A stretch of DNA of 12,821 nucleotides from Scybalousia_A sp964542225 (GTDB lineage: Bacteria > Bacteroidota > Bacteroidia > Bacteroidales > P3). Of the stretch, positions 1-6,122 are shown in pieces. Where the stretch lies: assembly GCA_964542225.1 (NCBI GenBank), contig CAZITO010000070.1, forward strand, positions 1 to 12,821, in the 5' to 3' direction. The first letter of the stretch is position 1; each line of letters begins with the position of its first letter. The translations under genes were made by a program, and so were the position numbers. The notes under the pieces were generated by a model. It searched no databases, had not been told where the DNA came from, and saw only the letters and a program-made list of their open reading frames with translations.

Positions 1-11
1 TAAAAACGAAA

Positions 12-100
12 CGGCGTTTTATTTTATCGAAACGCCGATTCGTCGAAATGAATCGCCGATTCATTTTTACAAAACGGGCAAAGAAAAAATTTTTTCTCCC
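12..100. repeat. Cluster of three small palindromes outside the large repeat
   Basis: Three inverted repeats lie side by side. CGGCGTTT (12-19) pairs with AAACGCCG (30-37). AAATGAATC (46-54) pairs with GATTCATTT (58-66) around a GCC loop and runs into Ts. AGAAAAAA (82-89) pairs with TTTTTTCT (90-97), flanked by GGG (76-78) and CCC (98-100). The word CGCCGATTC occurs twice in direct orientation (33-41 and 54-62). No gene covers this stretch. The second hairpin could terminate transcription entering from the left, and the cluster may belong to a larger repeat cut by the window edge. The structure is visible; the function is not. Confidence 0.5.
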
Positions 101-103
101 AAA

Positions 104-317
104 AACCGCTCGAAAACGCTGAAAACCACCATTTTTGTCCGATTTTGACCCCTCGAAAAAGGTTAAGAGATTGATAATCAATGGTAGCACCCTTATTTTT
201 GACTTATAAATGTATATCGATTAAATTTTCCGAAAAAATATTTTTTTGGGTTGGCTCAGCCTGTTTTATTGGGCAAAGCCACACCCGTTGGGTGTTTTGT
301 AAGCACAAAGCCGTTAT
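104..317 (+). repeat. Left copy of a ~210-nt interspersed repeat, inverted relative to the right-edge copy
   Basis: This stretch matches the reverse complement of 12616-12821 along nearly its whole length with scattered substitutions and small gaps. Long identical blocks include the segment around TTAAATTTTCCGAAAAAATA and the segment around GCAAAGCCACACCCGTTGGG. It contains the palindrome ATTGATAATCAAT (170-182) and the hairpin ACACCC-GTT-GGGTGT (281-295). An open frame of 65 codons crosses it, but its product resembles nothing I know and the other copy does not preserve the frame, so I treat the repeat as non-coding. It may be a MITE-like or REP-like family. No transposase is present and no target-site duplication can be identified. 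Confidence 0.8.
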
Positions 318-386
318 AATCATTTTGTGGTTGTTGCAGTCCATTGTTCTGTTGTTGAATGATAATTATTTTTTGTAGTTTATTAT

Positions 387-403
387 TTGGCACACTTTGT
401 GCA
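387..403 (+). promoter_or_regulatory. Possible sigma-54 (RpoN) -24/-12 promoter, or a short palindromic operator
   Basis: The sequence TGGCAC-ACTTT-GTGCA has GG and GC at the spacing expected for RpoN promoters and differs from TGGCAC-N5-TTGCA at one position of the -12 half. It would start transcription near 413, about 125 nt before atpE. The same bases form a palindrome (GCACA-CTT-TGTGC, 390-402), so a dimeric regulator site is an equally fair reading. No enhancer-binding-protein site was identified. Confidence 0.35.
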
Positions 404-471
404 GGAAGGTATTACAGAATAAATTTAACCTTGATAATCTTACTTGATTGTAGGTTTTCTCATAAGCAAGA

Positions 472-502
472 TTTGATATGTTAAAATAAGTTTGTACTTT
501 TG
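472..502 (+). promoter_or_regulatory. Bacteroidetes-type primary promoter of the atpEFHA operon
   Basis: TTTG (472-475) is followed after exactly 19 nt by TACTTTTG (495-502), matching the Bacteroidetes -33/-7 consensus TTTG-N19-21-TAnnTTTG read by the primary sigma factor of this phylum. Transcription should start near 508, leaving an A-rich leader of about 30 nt before the atpE start. As in most Bacteroidetes genes, no Shine-Dalgarno site is visible in that leader. Confidence 0.8.
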
Positions 503-540
503 CAGTAACGTATAAAAACAAATAAAAAATTTAAGAAACA

Positions 541-801
541 ATGACAACACTGATGATTATGTTGGACGCAGTTGCAAATTACCTTCCTATAGGACAAGGA
601 CTTGCAGCAATAGGAGCCGGACTTGCAGCAATAGCGGCAGGTATTGGTATAGGTAATATTGGTAAAAATGCTATGGATGCCATAGCAAGACAGCCTGAGG
701 CTACGGGAGATATTCGTACTAATATGATTATTATTGCGGCTTTGGTAGAGGCTGTTGCTTTGTTTGCTGTAGTTACTTGCTTTATTTTGATAGTAAAATA
801 A
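541..801 (+). CDS. atpE: F-type ATP synthase subunit c
   Basis: This 86-residue proteolipid forms the membrane rotor ring of the F1Fo ATP synthase and carries protons across the inner membrane. Two hydrophobic helices form a hairpin. The first has the glycine-rich packing pattern (about residues 20-41), the polar loop carries R50-Q51-P52, and the second carries the ion-binding carboxylate E70 in ALVEAVALF. The residue after E70 is Ala rather than Ser, and helix 1 lacks the Gln of sodium-type rings, so proton coupling is the likely mode (inference). The length is normal for the family. The first ATG is chosen because it follows the leader directly; Met5 and Met7 are possible but would shorten the periplasmic end. 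It is the first gene of a unit with its own promoter. In many Bacteroidetes atpB lies just upstream, but here that place is taken by a repeat. Confidence 0.96.
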   Translation: MTTLMIMLDAVANYLPIGQGLAAIGAGLAAIAAGIGIGNIGKNAMDAIARQPEATGDIRTNMIIIAALVEAVALFAVVTCFILIVK

Positions 802-815
802 TTCTTTGGGTGTTG

Positions 816-862
816 GTGTTGTAAATATTTTGTTTATAACACAATGCTTTAATGTATTAAAG
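816..862 (+). promoter_or_regulatory. Tandem inverted repeats in the atpE-atpF gap
   Basis: GTGTTGTAAA (816-825) pairs with TTTATAACAC (833-842) with one G-U pair around a 7-nt loop. Directly after it, CTTTAAT (847-853) and ATTAAAG (856-862) form a second inverted repeat. No run of Ts follows, so this is not a standard terminator. In an otherwise tight operon these structures fill the longest gap (71 nt). They could stabilise or process the atpE message, whose product is needed in about ten or more copies per complex. The structure is visible; the role is inferred. Confidence 0.5.
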
Positions 863-872
863 TACAAGAATT

Positions 873-1367
873 ATGGAATTACTTACGCCCGGCATAGGAC
901 TGATATTTTGGATGACTATTATTTTTGTAATAGTCCTTGTGATATTGGGCAAATGGGGTTGGCCTGTGCTTATCAAAAGTATCAAAAAGAGAGAAACAGA
1001 TATAAGAGATTCTCTCGATGCAGCAAAGAAAGCACAAGAGGAAATGAAGCAATTAAAACTTGACAATGAAACTTTGTTGCAAGAGGCTAAGCGAGAAAGA
1101 GATGAATTGCTCAAAGATGCAAAGAAACTCAAAGACCAAATAATAGAGCAGGCAAAACAGCAGGCAAATTTGGAAGCAGATAAAATTATTGTTCAAGCAA
1201 GGGAAAATATAGAAACAGAGAAACGAAAAGCAGTGGAGGATTTGAAAAATCAGATTTCCATTTTCTCCATAGAAATAGCAGAAAAAGTCCTTAAATCAGA
1301 ACTTTCCGATAAGGAAAAGAGTGAAAAAATAATTTCCCAAGAGTTGGAAAATATAAAGTTTGACTAA
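873..1367 (+). CDS. atpF: F-type ATP synthase subunit b
   Basis: The 164-residue product is the membrane-anchored peripheral stalk that keeps the alpha/beta hexamer from turning with the rotor. One transmembrane helix lies near the N terminus (about residues 9-27, rich in Ile, Val and Phe), followed by GKWGWPV and then a long charged helix of Lys, Glu, Ala and Gln (about 35-140) expected to dimerise as a coiled coil. The C-terminal part (ISIFSIEIAEKVL) matches the region that contacts the delta subunit. The length is typical of bacterial b subunits. It lies between atpE and atpH, and the start of atpH follows its stop by 8 nt, which supports co-transcription. The ATG at 873 places the membrane helix right at the N terminus as in other b subunits. 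Confidence 0.96.
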   Translation: MELLTPGIGLIFWMTIIFVIVLVILGKWGWPVLIKSIKKRETDIRDSLDAAKKAQEEMKQLKLDNETLLQEAKRERDELLKDAKKLKDQIIEQAKQQANLEADKIIVQARENIETEKRKAVEDLKNQISIFSIEIAEKVLKSELSDKEKSEKIISQELENIKFD

Positions 1368-1375
1368 ATAAAAAA

Positions 1376-1915
1376 ATGAAAGAGGCAAAATTACAGAGTA
1401 GGTATGCTCAGAGTCTTTATACTCTTGCAGAGGAGAAAAACCTTGTGGAGCAGGTTTATAAGGATATTTTGTCCATAAGGAATATTTGTTTAAACGATAG
1501 AGAATTTCAACTTCTGCTCAAAAATCCTGTTGTCAAACCAAGCCTGAAAAAACAAATTATAACCTCTGTTTGTTCTGCTGATTGTCAACAATTGACAATA
1601 AAATTTTTGGACTTTATAGTAGAAAAGAGAAGGGATATATATTTGTTAGGGATTTGTGATGAGTTTTTGGAAATCTATTATAGAGAACACAATATAAAAA
1701 AGGCTTCTTTGATTGTCTCCAAAGAAATCTCTTTGGCAACAGAGCAAAGAATAAAAGAGGTCTTGCAACAAGAGTTTGATTCAAACATAGATTTGGAAAC
1801 AAAGGTGGATGAAAACATTTTGGGCGGTTTTTCACTTTGTATAGATGGCAAATTATATGATGCCTCTTATAGAAAGAAACTTGAGGATTTGAAAAAAGAA
1901 TTGCTCAGCAATTAA
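1376..1915 (+). CDS. atpH: F-type ATP synthase subunit delta (OSCP)
   Basis: This 179-residue protein joins the b stalk to the top of the F1 head. The N terminus (SRYAQSLYTLAEE, residues 8-20) is the helical-domain signature of the OSCP/delta family, and the C-terminal domain ends in the conserved pattern around GGF (residues 150-152) followed by IDGKLYDASYRKKLEDL. No membrane segment or signal peptide is seen. The start follows atpF by 8 nt in an A-rich context. The gene to its right is atpA, after 39 nt of AT-rich sequence with no promoter-like motif, so the four genes are probably one transcript. The length and both end motifs are intact. Confidence 0.96.
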   Translation: MKEAKLQSRYAQSLYTLAEEKNLVEQVYKDILSIRNICLNDREFQLLLKNPVVKPSLKKQIITSVCSADCQQLTIKFLDFIVEKRRDIYLLGICDEFLEIYYREHNIKKASLIVSKEISLATEQRIKEVLQQEFDSNIDLETKVDENILGGFSLCIDGKLYDASYRKKLEDLKKELLSN

Positions 1916-1954
1916 GGAAGAGGATATACAATAAAACAATAAAACAAAACAATA

Positions 1955-3535
1955 ATGGCAGATATTAAACCATCGGAAGTTACGGCTATACTTAGGCAAC
2001 AATTGTCAAATGCCAATATAGACACAGAACTTGAGCAAATAGGCATAGTGTTGAGTGTCGGGGATGGAATTGTGCGTGCCTATGGTTTGCAGAATGCTCA
2101 AGCGGGCGAGCTGGTGGAGTTTGCCTCCGGTACCGAAGGTATAGTTCAGAATTTGGAAGAGGATAATGTCGGTATAGTTCTCTTGGGCGAAGCGGGAGAT
2201 ATCAATGAGGGTGATACGGTAAAGAGAACCAAGAGAATAGCCTCTGTTCCTGTGGGCGAGGGTATTGTTGGCAGAGTTATAAACACCATAGGACAGCCCA
2301 TAGACGGCAAAGGACCGATAAGTGGCGAGTTGATAGATATGCCTATAGAAAGAAAGGCACCCGGAGTCATTTATCGTCAGCCGGTGGAAGAACCTTTACA
2401 AACCGGACTTAAAGCCGTGGACTCCATGATTCCCATAGGTAGAGGACAGAGGGAGTTGATTATAGGTGATAGACAGACGGGTAAAACAGCCATAGCAATA
2501 GATACTATAATAAATCAAAGGGAATTTTTTGAAGCAGGCAATCCTGTTTATTGTATCTATGTTGCTTGCGGACAAAAAGCCTCTACTGTTGCTCAAACAG
2601 TGAAAACTTTGCAAGAACATGGAGCAATGCAATATACTGTTGTTTTGGCAGCCACTGCTTCTGATGCGGCTGCTATGCAGTTCTATGCTCCGTTTGCCGG
2701 AGCCGCCATAGGAGAATATTTTAGAGATACGGGACGTGCTGCATTGGTGGTTTATGATGATTTGTCAAAACAAGCCGTTGCTTACAGAGAAGTTTCTCTA
2801 TTACTTAGGAGACCACCCGGCAGAGAGGCTTATCCCGGTGATGTTTTTTATTTGCATTCTCGTCTTTTGGAAAGAGCATGTAAGGTGATAGCCAACGATG
2901 AGGTTGCCAAGAATATGAATGATTTGCCTGAGGTCTTAAAGGATAAGGTTAAGGGAGGTGGTTCTTTAACGGCTCTCCCTATCATAGAAACGCAGGCAGG
3001 AGATATAGCGGCATACATACCTACAAATGTTATTTCCATTACAGACGGTCAGATATTTTTGGAGTCTAATTTGTTTAATTCGGGCATAAAACCTGCCATC
3101 AACGTGGGTGTTTCCGTGTCAAGGGTTGGTGGTAAGGCTCAAATAAAGTCTATGAAAAAGGTTGCCGGTACTCTGAAACTTGACCAAGCACAGTATAGCG
3201 AATTGGAAGCCTTCTCCAAATTTGGCTCTGATTTGGATGCTGCCACAAAAATGGTTTTGGCAAAAGGTAAAAGAAATGTAGAAATACTAAAACAACCGCA
3301 GTATTCTCCTATGCGAGTAGAGGAGCAAGTTGCCATTATTGCTTGTGGAACCAATGATTGGTTGAGAGATGTGCCTGTGGATAAGGTGTTGGATGTAGAG
3401 AAAGATTTCTTGGATGTTTTGAATATGAATCACAAGGACACTTTGTTGGAAATCAAAAAGGGTAACATAAATGATGAAATCCTAAGCACTTTACACACAG
3501 TACTTGACGAGGTGGCTAATAAGTATATAAAATAA
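1955..3535 (+). CDS. atpA: F-type ATP synthase subunit alpha
   Basis: The 526-residue alpha subunit alternates with beta in the F1 head, holds the non-catalytic nucleotide sites and supplies an arginine to each catalytic site. An N-terminal beta barrel (about residues 25-95) precedes the nucleotide-binding domain with the P-loop GDRQTGKT (171-178), the Walker B strand LVVYDD (264-269) and the segment LLRRPPGREAYPGD. The family signature around SVSRVGG contains the arginine finger R390. The C-terminal helical domain follows. Length and motifs are complete. In most sequenced Bacteroidetes atpG (gamma) follows directly; here a terminator begins about 30 nt after the stop, so gamma must be encoded elsewhere. 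No Shine-Dalgarno site precedes the ATG. Confidence 0.98.
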   Translation: MADIKPSEVTAILRQQLSNANIDTELEQIGIVLSVGDGIVRAYGLQNAQAGELVEFASGTEGIVQNLEEDNVGIVLLGEAGDINEGDTVKRTKRIASVPVGEGIVGRVINTIGQPIDGKGPISGELIDMPIERKAPGVIYRQPVEEPLQTGLKAVDSMIPIGRGQRELIIGDRQTGKTAIAIDTIINQREFFEAGNPVYCIYVACGQKASTVAQTVKTLQEHGAMQYTVVLAATASDAAAMQFYAPFAGAAIGEYFRDTGRAALVVYDDLSKQAVAYREVSLLLRRPPGREAYPGDVFYLHSRLLERACKVIANDEVAKNMNDLPEVLKDKVKGGGSLTALPIIETQAGDIAAYIPTNVISITDGQIFLESNLFNSGIKPAINVGVSVSRVGGKAQIKSMKKVAGTLKLDQAQYSELEAFSKFGSDLDAATKMVLAKGKRNVEILKQPQYSPMRVEEQVAIIACGTNDWLRDVPVDKVLDVEKDFLDVLNMNHKDTLLEIKKGNINDEILSTLHTVLDEVANKYIK

Positions 3536-3562
3536 AAAACATAAATCATAATTGTAATAATG

Positions 3563-3598
3563 AAAAGATGTTGTTTTTTGGTAGCAACATCTTTTTTT
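3563..3598 (+). terminator. Intrinsic terminator of the atpEFHA operon
   Basis: AGATGTTG (3566-3573) pairs with CAACATCT (3585-3592), and the stem can be extended by A-T pairs using AAA before and TTT after. A run of seven Ts follows the stem (3592-3598). It starts about 30 nt after the atpA stop and is the end of the ATP synthase unit. Confidence 0.85.
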
Positions 3599-3706
3599 GT
3601 AACAGTATTTATATGATTTTTTACTATGAGTAAGGCATATTTTTGTTTGCTTTATAGAGAGAATAGGTAATTTTTTTGCATACATAATAAAAAAAATAAA
3701 TAAAAG

Positions 3707-3737
3707 TTTGCTATTCAATAATAAATAACTAATTTTG
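3707..3737 (+). promoter_or_regulatory. Bacteroidetes-type promoter of the EF-G paralogue
   Basis: TTTG (3707-3710), a 19-nt spacer and TAATTTTG (3730-3737) match the -33/-7 consensus exactly. The start of transcription is expected near 3743, about 45 nt before the gene. The terminator upstream makes this an independent transcription unit. Confidence 0.75.
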
Positions 3738-3755
3738 TAAATTGTGAATTTACAA
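3735..3755. promoter_or_regulatory. Perfect palindrome over the -7 box and expected transcription start
   Basis: TTGTAAATT (3735-3743) and AATTTACAA (3747-3755) are perfect 9-base arms around GTG. The site overlaps the end of the -7 element and the expected +1, where a bound dimer would block initiation. If transcribed it would otherwise form a hairpin at the 5' end of the mRNA. The regulator is unknown. Confidence 0.55.
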
Positions 3756-3787
3756 TGCATAATCTTAACAAATAAATACATGAAATA

Positions 3788-5926
3788 ATGAAAATTTATA
3801 ACACTTCACAAATTAGAAATATTGCTCTTGTTGGTGGCAACAAGGCGGGAAAAACTTCATTGGCAGAAGCCATTTGCTTTAATTCTGGTTTGATAAACAG
3901 AAGAGGTACCATAGAGGATGGAAATACAGTTTCTGACTACAGAGAAATAGAAGTAGAAAGAAAGGGTAGTGTTGTCTCCACTTTGGTAAGTGTAGAGTGT
4001 GCGGATAAAAAAGTTAACATTATAGATGTTCCCGGTTTTACTGATTTACAAGGTGAATTAATGAGTGCTTTGCCTGTGTCTGAGAGTGCTATTGTTGTAG
4101 TTAATGCACAATCTGGTATAGAGGTAGGTACGGAAGTTGCTTTTAGATACGCCAATCGTTTAAATACTCCTATAATCATAGCAATGAATCAGCTGGACGC
4201 AGAAAAAGCAAATTTTGACGAGTATATAAAAGATTTACAAGAAGAGTTTGGTGAAAAAGTTACTTTGATTCAATATCCTATAAATGCGGGTCTTGGCTTT
4301 GATAGTTTTATAGACCTTGTAACTCTAAAGATGTATAAGTATCCAAAGGGTGGTGGCAAAGCAGAAATAACAGATATACCTGCTTCTGAGAAAGATAAGG
4401 TAGAGGAATTGCGTATGAAACTTGTGGAAAATGCCGCTACGGGAGATGATGCTTTGATGGAGAAATATTTTGAAGAAGGCGACCTTTCATTGGAAGATAT
4501 ACGCAGAGGTTTGAAAATGGGTATTGCATCAAGAAGTGTTTATCCTGTGCTTTGTATTTCGGCAAAAGAAAACATGGGTGTGGATAGAATGATGGAATTT
4601 ATTTGCAATAATGTCCCTGCTCCTAATGAGGCTGTGAATACTTTGAAATATGAGGACGGCAACAAACCTACTTATGACGCAACAAAGGACGCTGTTGTTT
4701 ATATGTTTAAGATTGCCAATGAGTCTCATGTTGGAGAAATTACCTTTATGAAGGTTATGGAAGGAGAAATTGCTGCAAGTACAGACCTTGTCAATTCAAG
4801 AGATGCAAGTAAGGAAAGACTTTCTCAAATAAGTGTCAATGTAGGTAAAAATCGTACGGCAGTAGATAAAGCACTTGCCGGAGATATTGTTTCTACCATA
4901 AAACTAAAGGCCGTAAAGGTAGGAGATACTCTTACTTCAGCAAAGAACCAAGGTGTAAAGGTAGAAAAAGTTGAATATCCGGAACCAATCTTTACCACTG
5001 CTATCAGAGCCTTGGACTCTACAGAAGAGGAAAAATTAGGTGCTGCTCTTAACGACTTTACCTCGCATGACCCTGCTATGCACTTTGAAATAGCAAGAGA
5101 AAGCAAACAAACTATTGTTGGAGGTATGGGAGAGTTTCATATAAACATTTTAAAATGGTATTTGGACAACGTTTATAAAGTAAAAACAGAATTTTACACT
5201 CAAAAAATACCTTATAGAGAAACCATAACTAAAGATGCCGAGGCTTCTTACAGACATAAAAAACAATCCGGAGGTGCAGGACAATTTGGAGAGGTTTTCC
5301 TTTACATACAACCTTATACGGAAGGAATGGCAAAACAAACCAAATATCCGATACGTGGTACTGAAGAAATAGAACTTTCTTGGGGTGGAAAATTGATATT
5401 CAACAACTGTATAGTTGGTGGAGCGATAGATGCAAGATTTATGCCTGCTATTCTTAAAGGTATAATGGAAAAAATGGAAGAAGGTCCTTTGACCGGTTCT
5501 TATGCAAGAGATATTGTTGTTAATGTTTTTGATGGCAAGATGCACCCGGTTGATAGTAATGAAATGGCTTTCAAACTTGCGGGAAGAAATGCTTTCAAAG
5601 AGGCTTTCAAAAATGCTGCTCCAAAGATTCTTGAGCCTATTTATGACCTTGTTGTAACCGTACCTGCCGAACTTATGGGAGGAGTTATGACCGATTTGCA
5701 AGGAAGACGTGCAATAGTTATGGGAATGGACTCGGAAGGCAAATATCAAATCATTAAAGCTAAGGCTCCTTTGGCAGAAATGAATAGATATTCAACAGCT
5801 CTTTCTTCTTTGACCTCCGGTAGAGGTATTTTTACAATGAAATATGCCGAGTATCAAGCAGTGCCTACGGATGTTCAAAATGAATTGTTGAAGGCTTACG
5901 AAGAAGAGAATAAGGAAGACGAATAA
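3788..5926 (+). CDS. fusA2: EF-G paralogue with altered GTPase motifs (EF-G2 type)
   Basis: A 712-residue homologue of elongation factor G, the ribosomal translocase. All five domains appear present: the G domain (about 1-290), domain II, domain III, domain IV with KKQSGGAGQFG (about 492-502) and the loop GGAIDARFMPA (about 543), and domain V to the C terminus, ending in an acidic tail. The P-loop GGNKAGKT (16-23) and the G5-like SAK (258-260) are kept. The G3 motif is DVPGF (80-84) instead of DTPGH, so the catalytic His is Phe. Switch I reads GSVVST where canonical EF-G has GITITS, and G4 is NQLD (134-137) instead of NKxD. A canonical FusA is therefore expected elsewhere. Bacteroides thetaiotaomicron has an EF-G2 reported to support translation without GTPase activity and to be needed for gut colonisation; this is probably its equivalent (inference). 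The gene is monocistronic. Confidence 0.9.
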   Translation: MKIYNTSQIRNIALVGGNKAGKTSLAEAICFNSGLINRRGTIEDGNTVSDYREIEVERKGSVVSTLVSVECADKKVNIIDVPGFTDLQGELMSALPVSESAIVVVNAQSGIEVGTEVAFRYANRLNTPIIIAMNQLDAEKANFDEYIKDLQEEFGEKVTLIQYPINAGLGFDSFIDLVTLKMYKYPKGGGKAEITDIPASEKDKVEELRMKLVENAATGDDALMEKYFEEGDLSLEDIRRGLKMGIASRSVYPVLCISAKENMGVDRMMEFICNNVPAPNEAVNTLKYEDGNKPTYDATKDAVVYMFKIANESHVGEITFMKVMEGEIAASTDLVNSRDASKERLSQISVNVGKNRTAVDKALAGDIVSTIKLKAVKVGDTLTSAKNQGVKVEKVEYPEPIFTTAIRALDSTEEEKLGAALNDFTSHDPAMHFEIARESKQTIVGGMGEFHINILKWYLDNVYKVKTEFYTQKIPYRETITKDAEASYRHKKQSGGAGQFGEVFLYIQPYTEGMAKQTKYPIRGTEEIELSWGGKLIFNNCIVGGAIDARFMPAILKGIMEKMEEGPLTGSYARDIVVNVFDGKMHPVDSNEMAFKLAGRNAFKEAFKNAAPKILEPIYDLVVTVPAELMGGVMTDLQGRRAIVMGMDSEGKYQIIKAKAPLAEMNRYSTALSSLTSGRGIFTMKYAEYQAVPTDVQNELLKAYEEENKEDE

Positions 5927-5950
5927 AATTTTTTCATAGATTTAATATTT

Positions 5951-5991
5951 AAAAATTTGCTCCGTTAATATTATTTTAACGGAGCATTTTT
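5951..5991. terminator. Bidirectional intrinsic terminator between the EF-G paralogue and secA
   Basis: TGCTCCGTTAA (5958-5968) and TTAACGGAGCA (5976-5986) form a perfect 11-bp stem with a 7-nt loop. A run of As precedes it (5951-5955) and a run of Ts follows it (5987-5991), so it can stop transcription on either strand. It lies 25 nt past the end of the EF-G paralogue and is also the likely end of the secA transcript. Confidence 0.88.
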
Positions 5992-6011
5992 ATAGATTCC
6001 TATGAGTTAGA

Positions 6012-6117
6012 TAGGTTATAATAGAATACACCCACAGGCTGTTTTATAAAGGGCAAAGCTATTATAAAATATCTGTGGGCGTATCTTCTTATGCTAACTT
6101 TAACTTATTACAACCTA
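6012..6117. repeat. Long imperfect palindrome sharing words with the edge repeats
   Basis: The inner part pairs ACACCCACAG (6028-6037) with CTGTGGGCGT (6073-6082) with one mismatch, then TTTTATAA (6042-6049) with TTATAAAA (6062-6069), leaving a loop with GGGCAAAGC. The outer arms TAGGTTATAATA (6012-6023) and TATTACAACCTA (6106-6117) match with one mismatch. The loop-side segment (CTGTTTTAT followed by GGGCAAAGC) resembles the core of the edge repeats (CTGTTTTATTGGGCAAAGC at 261-279). It could act as a second terminator for secA. I read it as a degenerate relative of the edge repeat. Confidence 0.55.
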
Positions 6118-6122
6118 CAAAA

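Noticed and set aside
181..378. Open frame of 65 codons on the + strand in the left intergenic region
   Set aside because: It lies over the left repeat copy, is not kept as a frame in the inverted copy, and its product resembles no known family.
481..867. 128-codon frame on the minus strand opposite atpE
   Set aside because: It is antisense to a clearly coding atpE and its promoter, with Cys/His/Ser-rich composition typical of reading the wrong strand.
3638..3645. A further TAnnTTTG box (TATTTTTG) upstream of the EF-G paralogue promoter
   Set aside because: No TTTG lies 19 to 22 nt upstream, and the promoter at 3707-3737 is a better match and nearer the gene.
5150..5749. 199-codon frame on the minus strand inside the EF-G paralogue
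   Set aside because: It is fully contained in the conserved 3' part of the EF-G paralogue and has the composition of an antisense frame.
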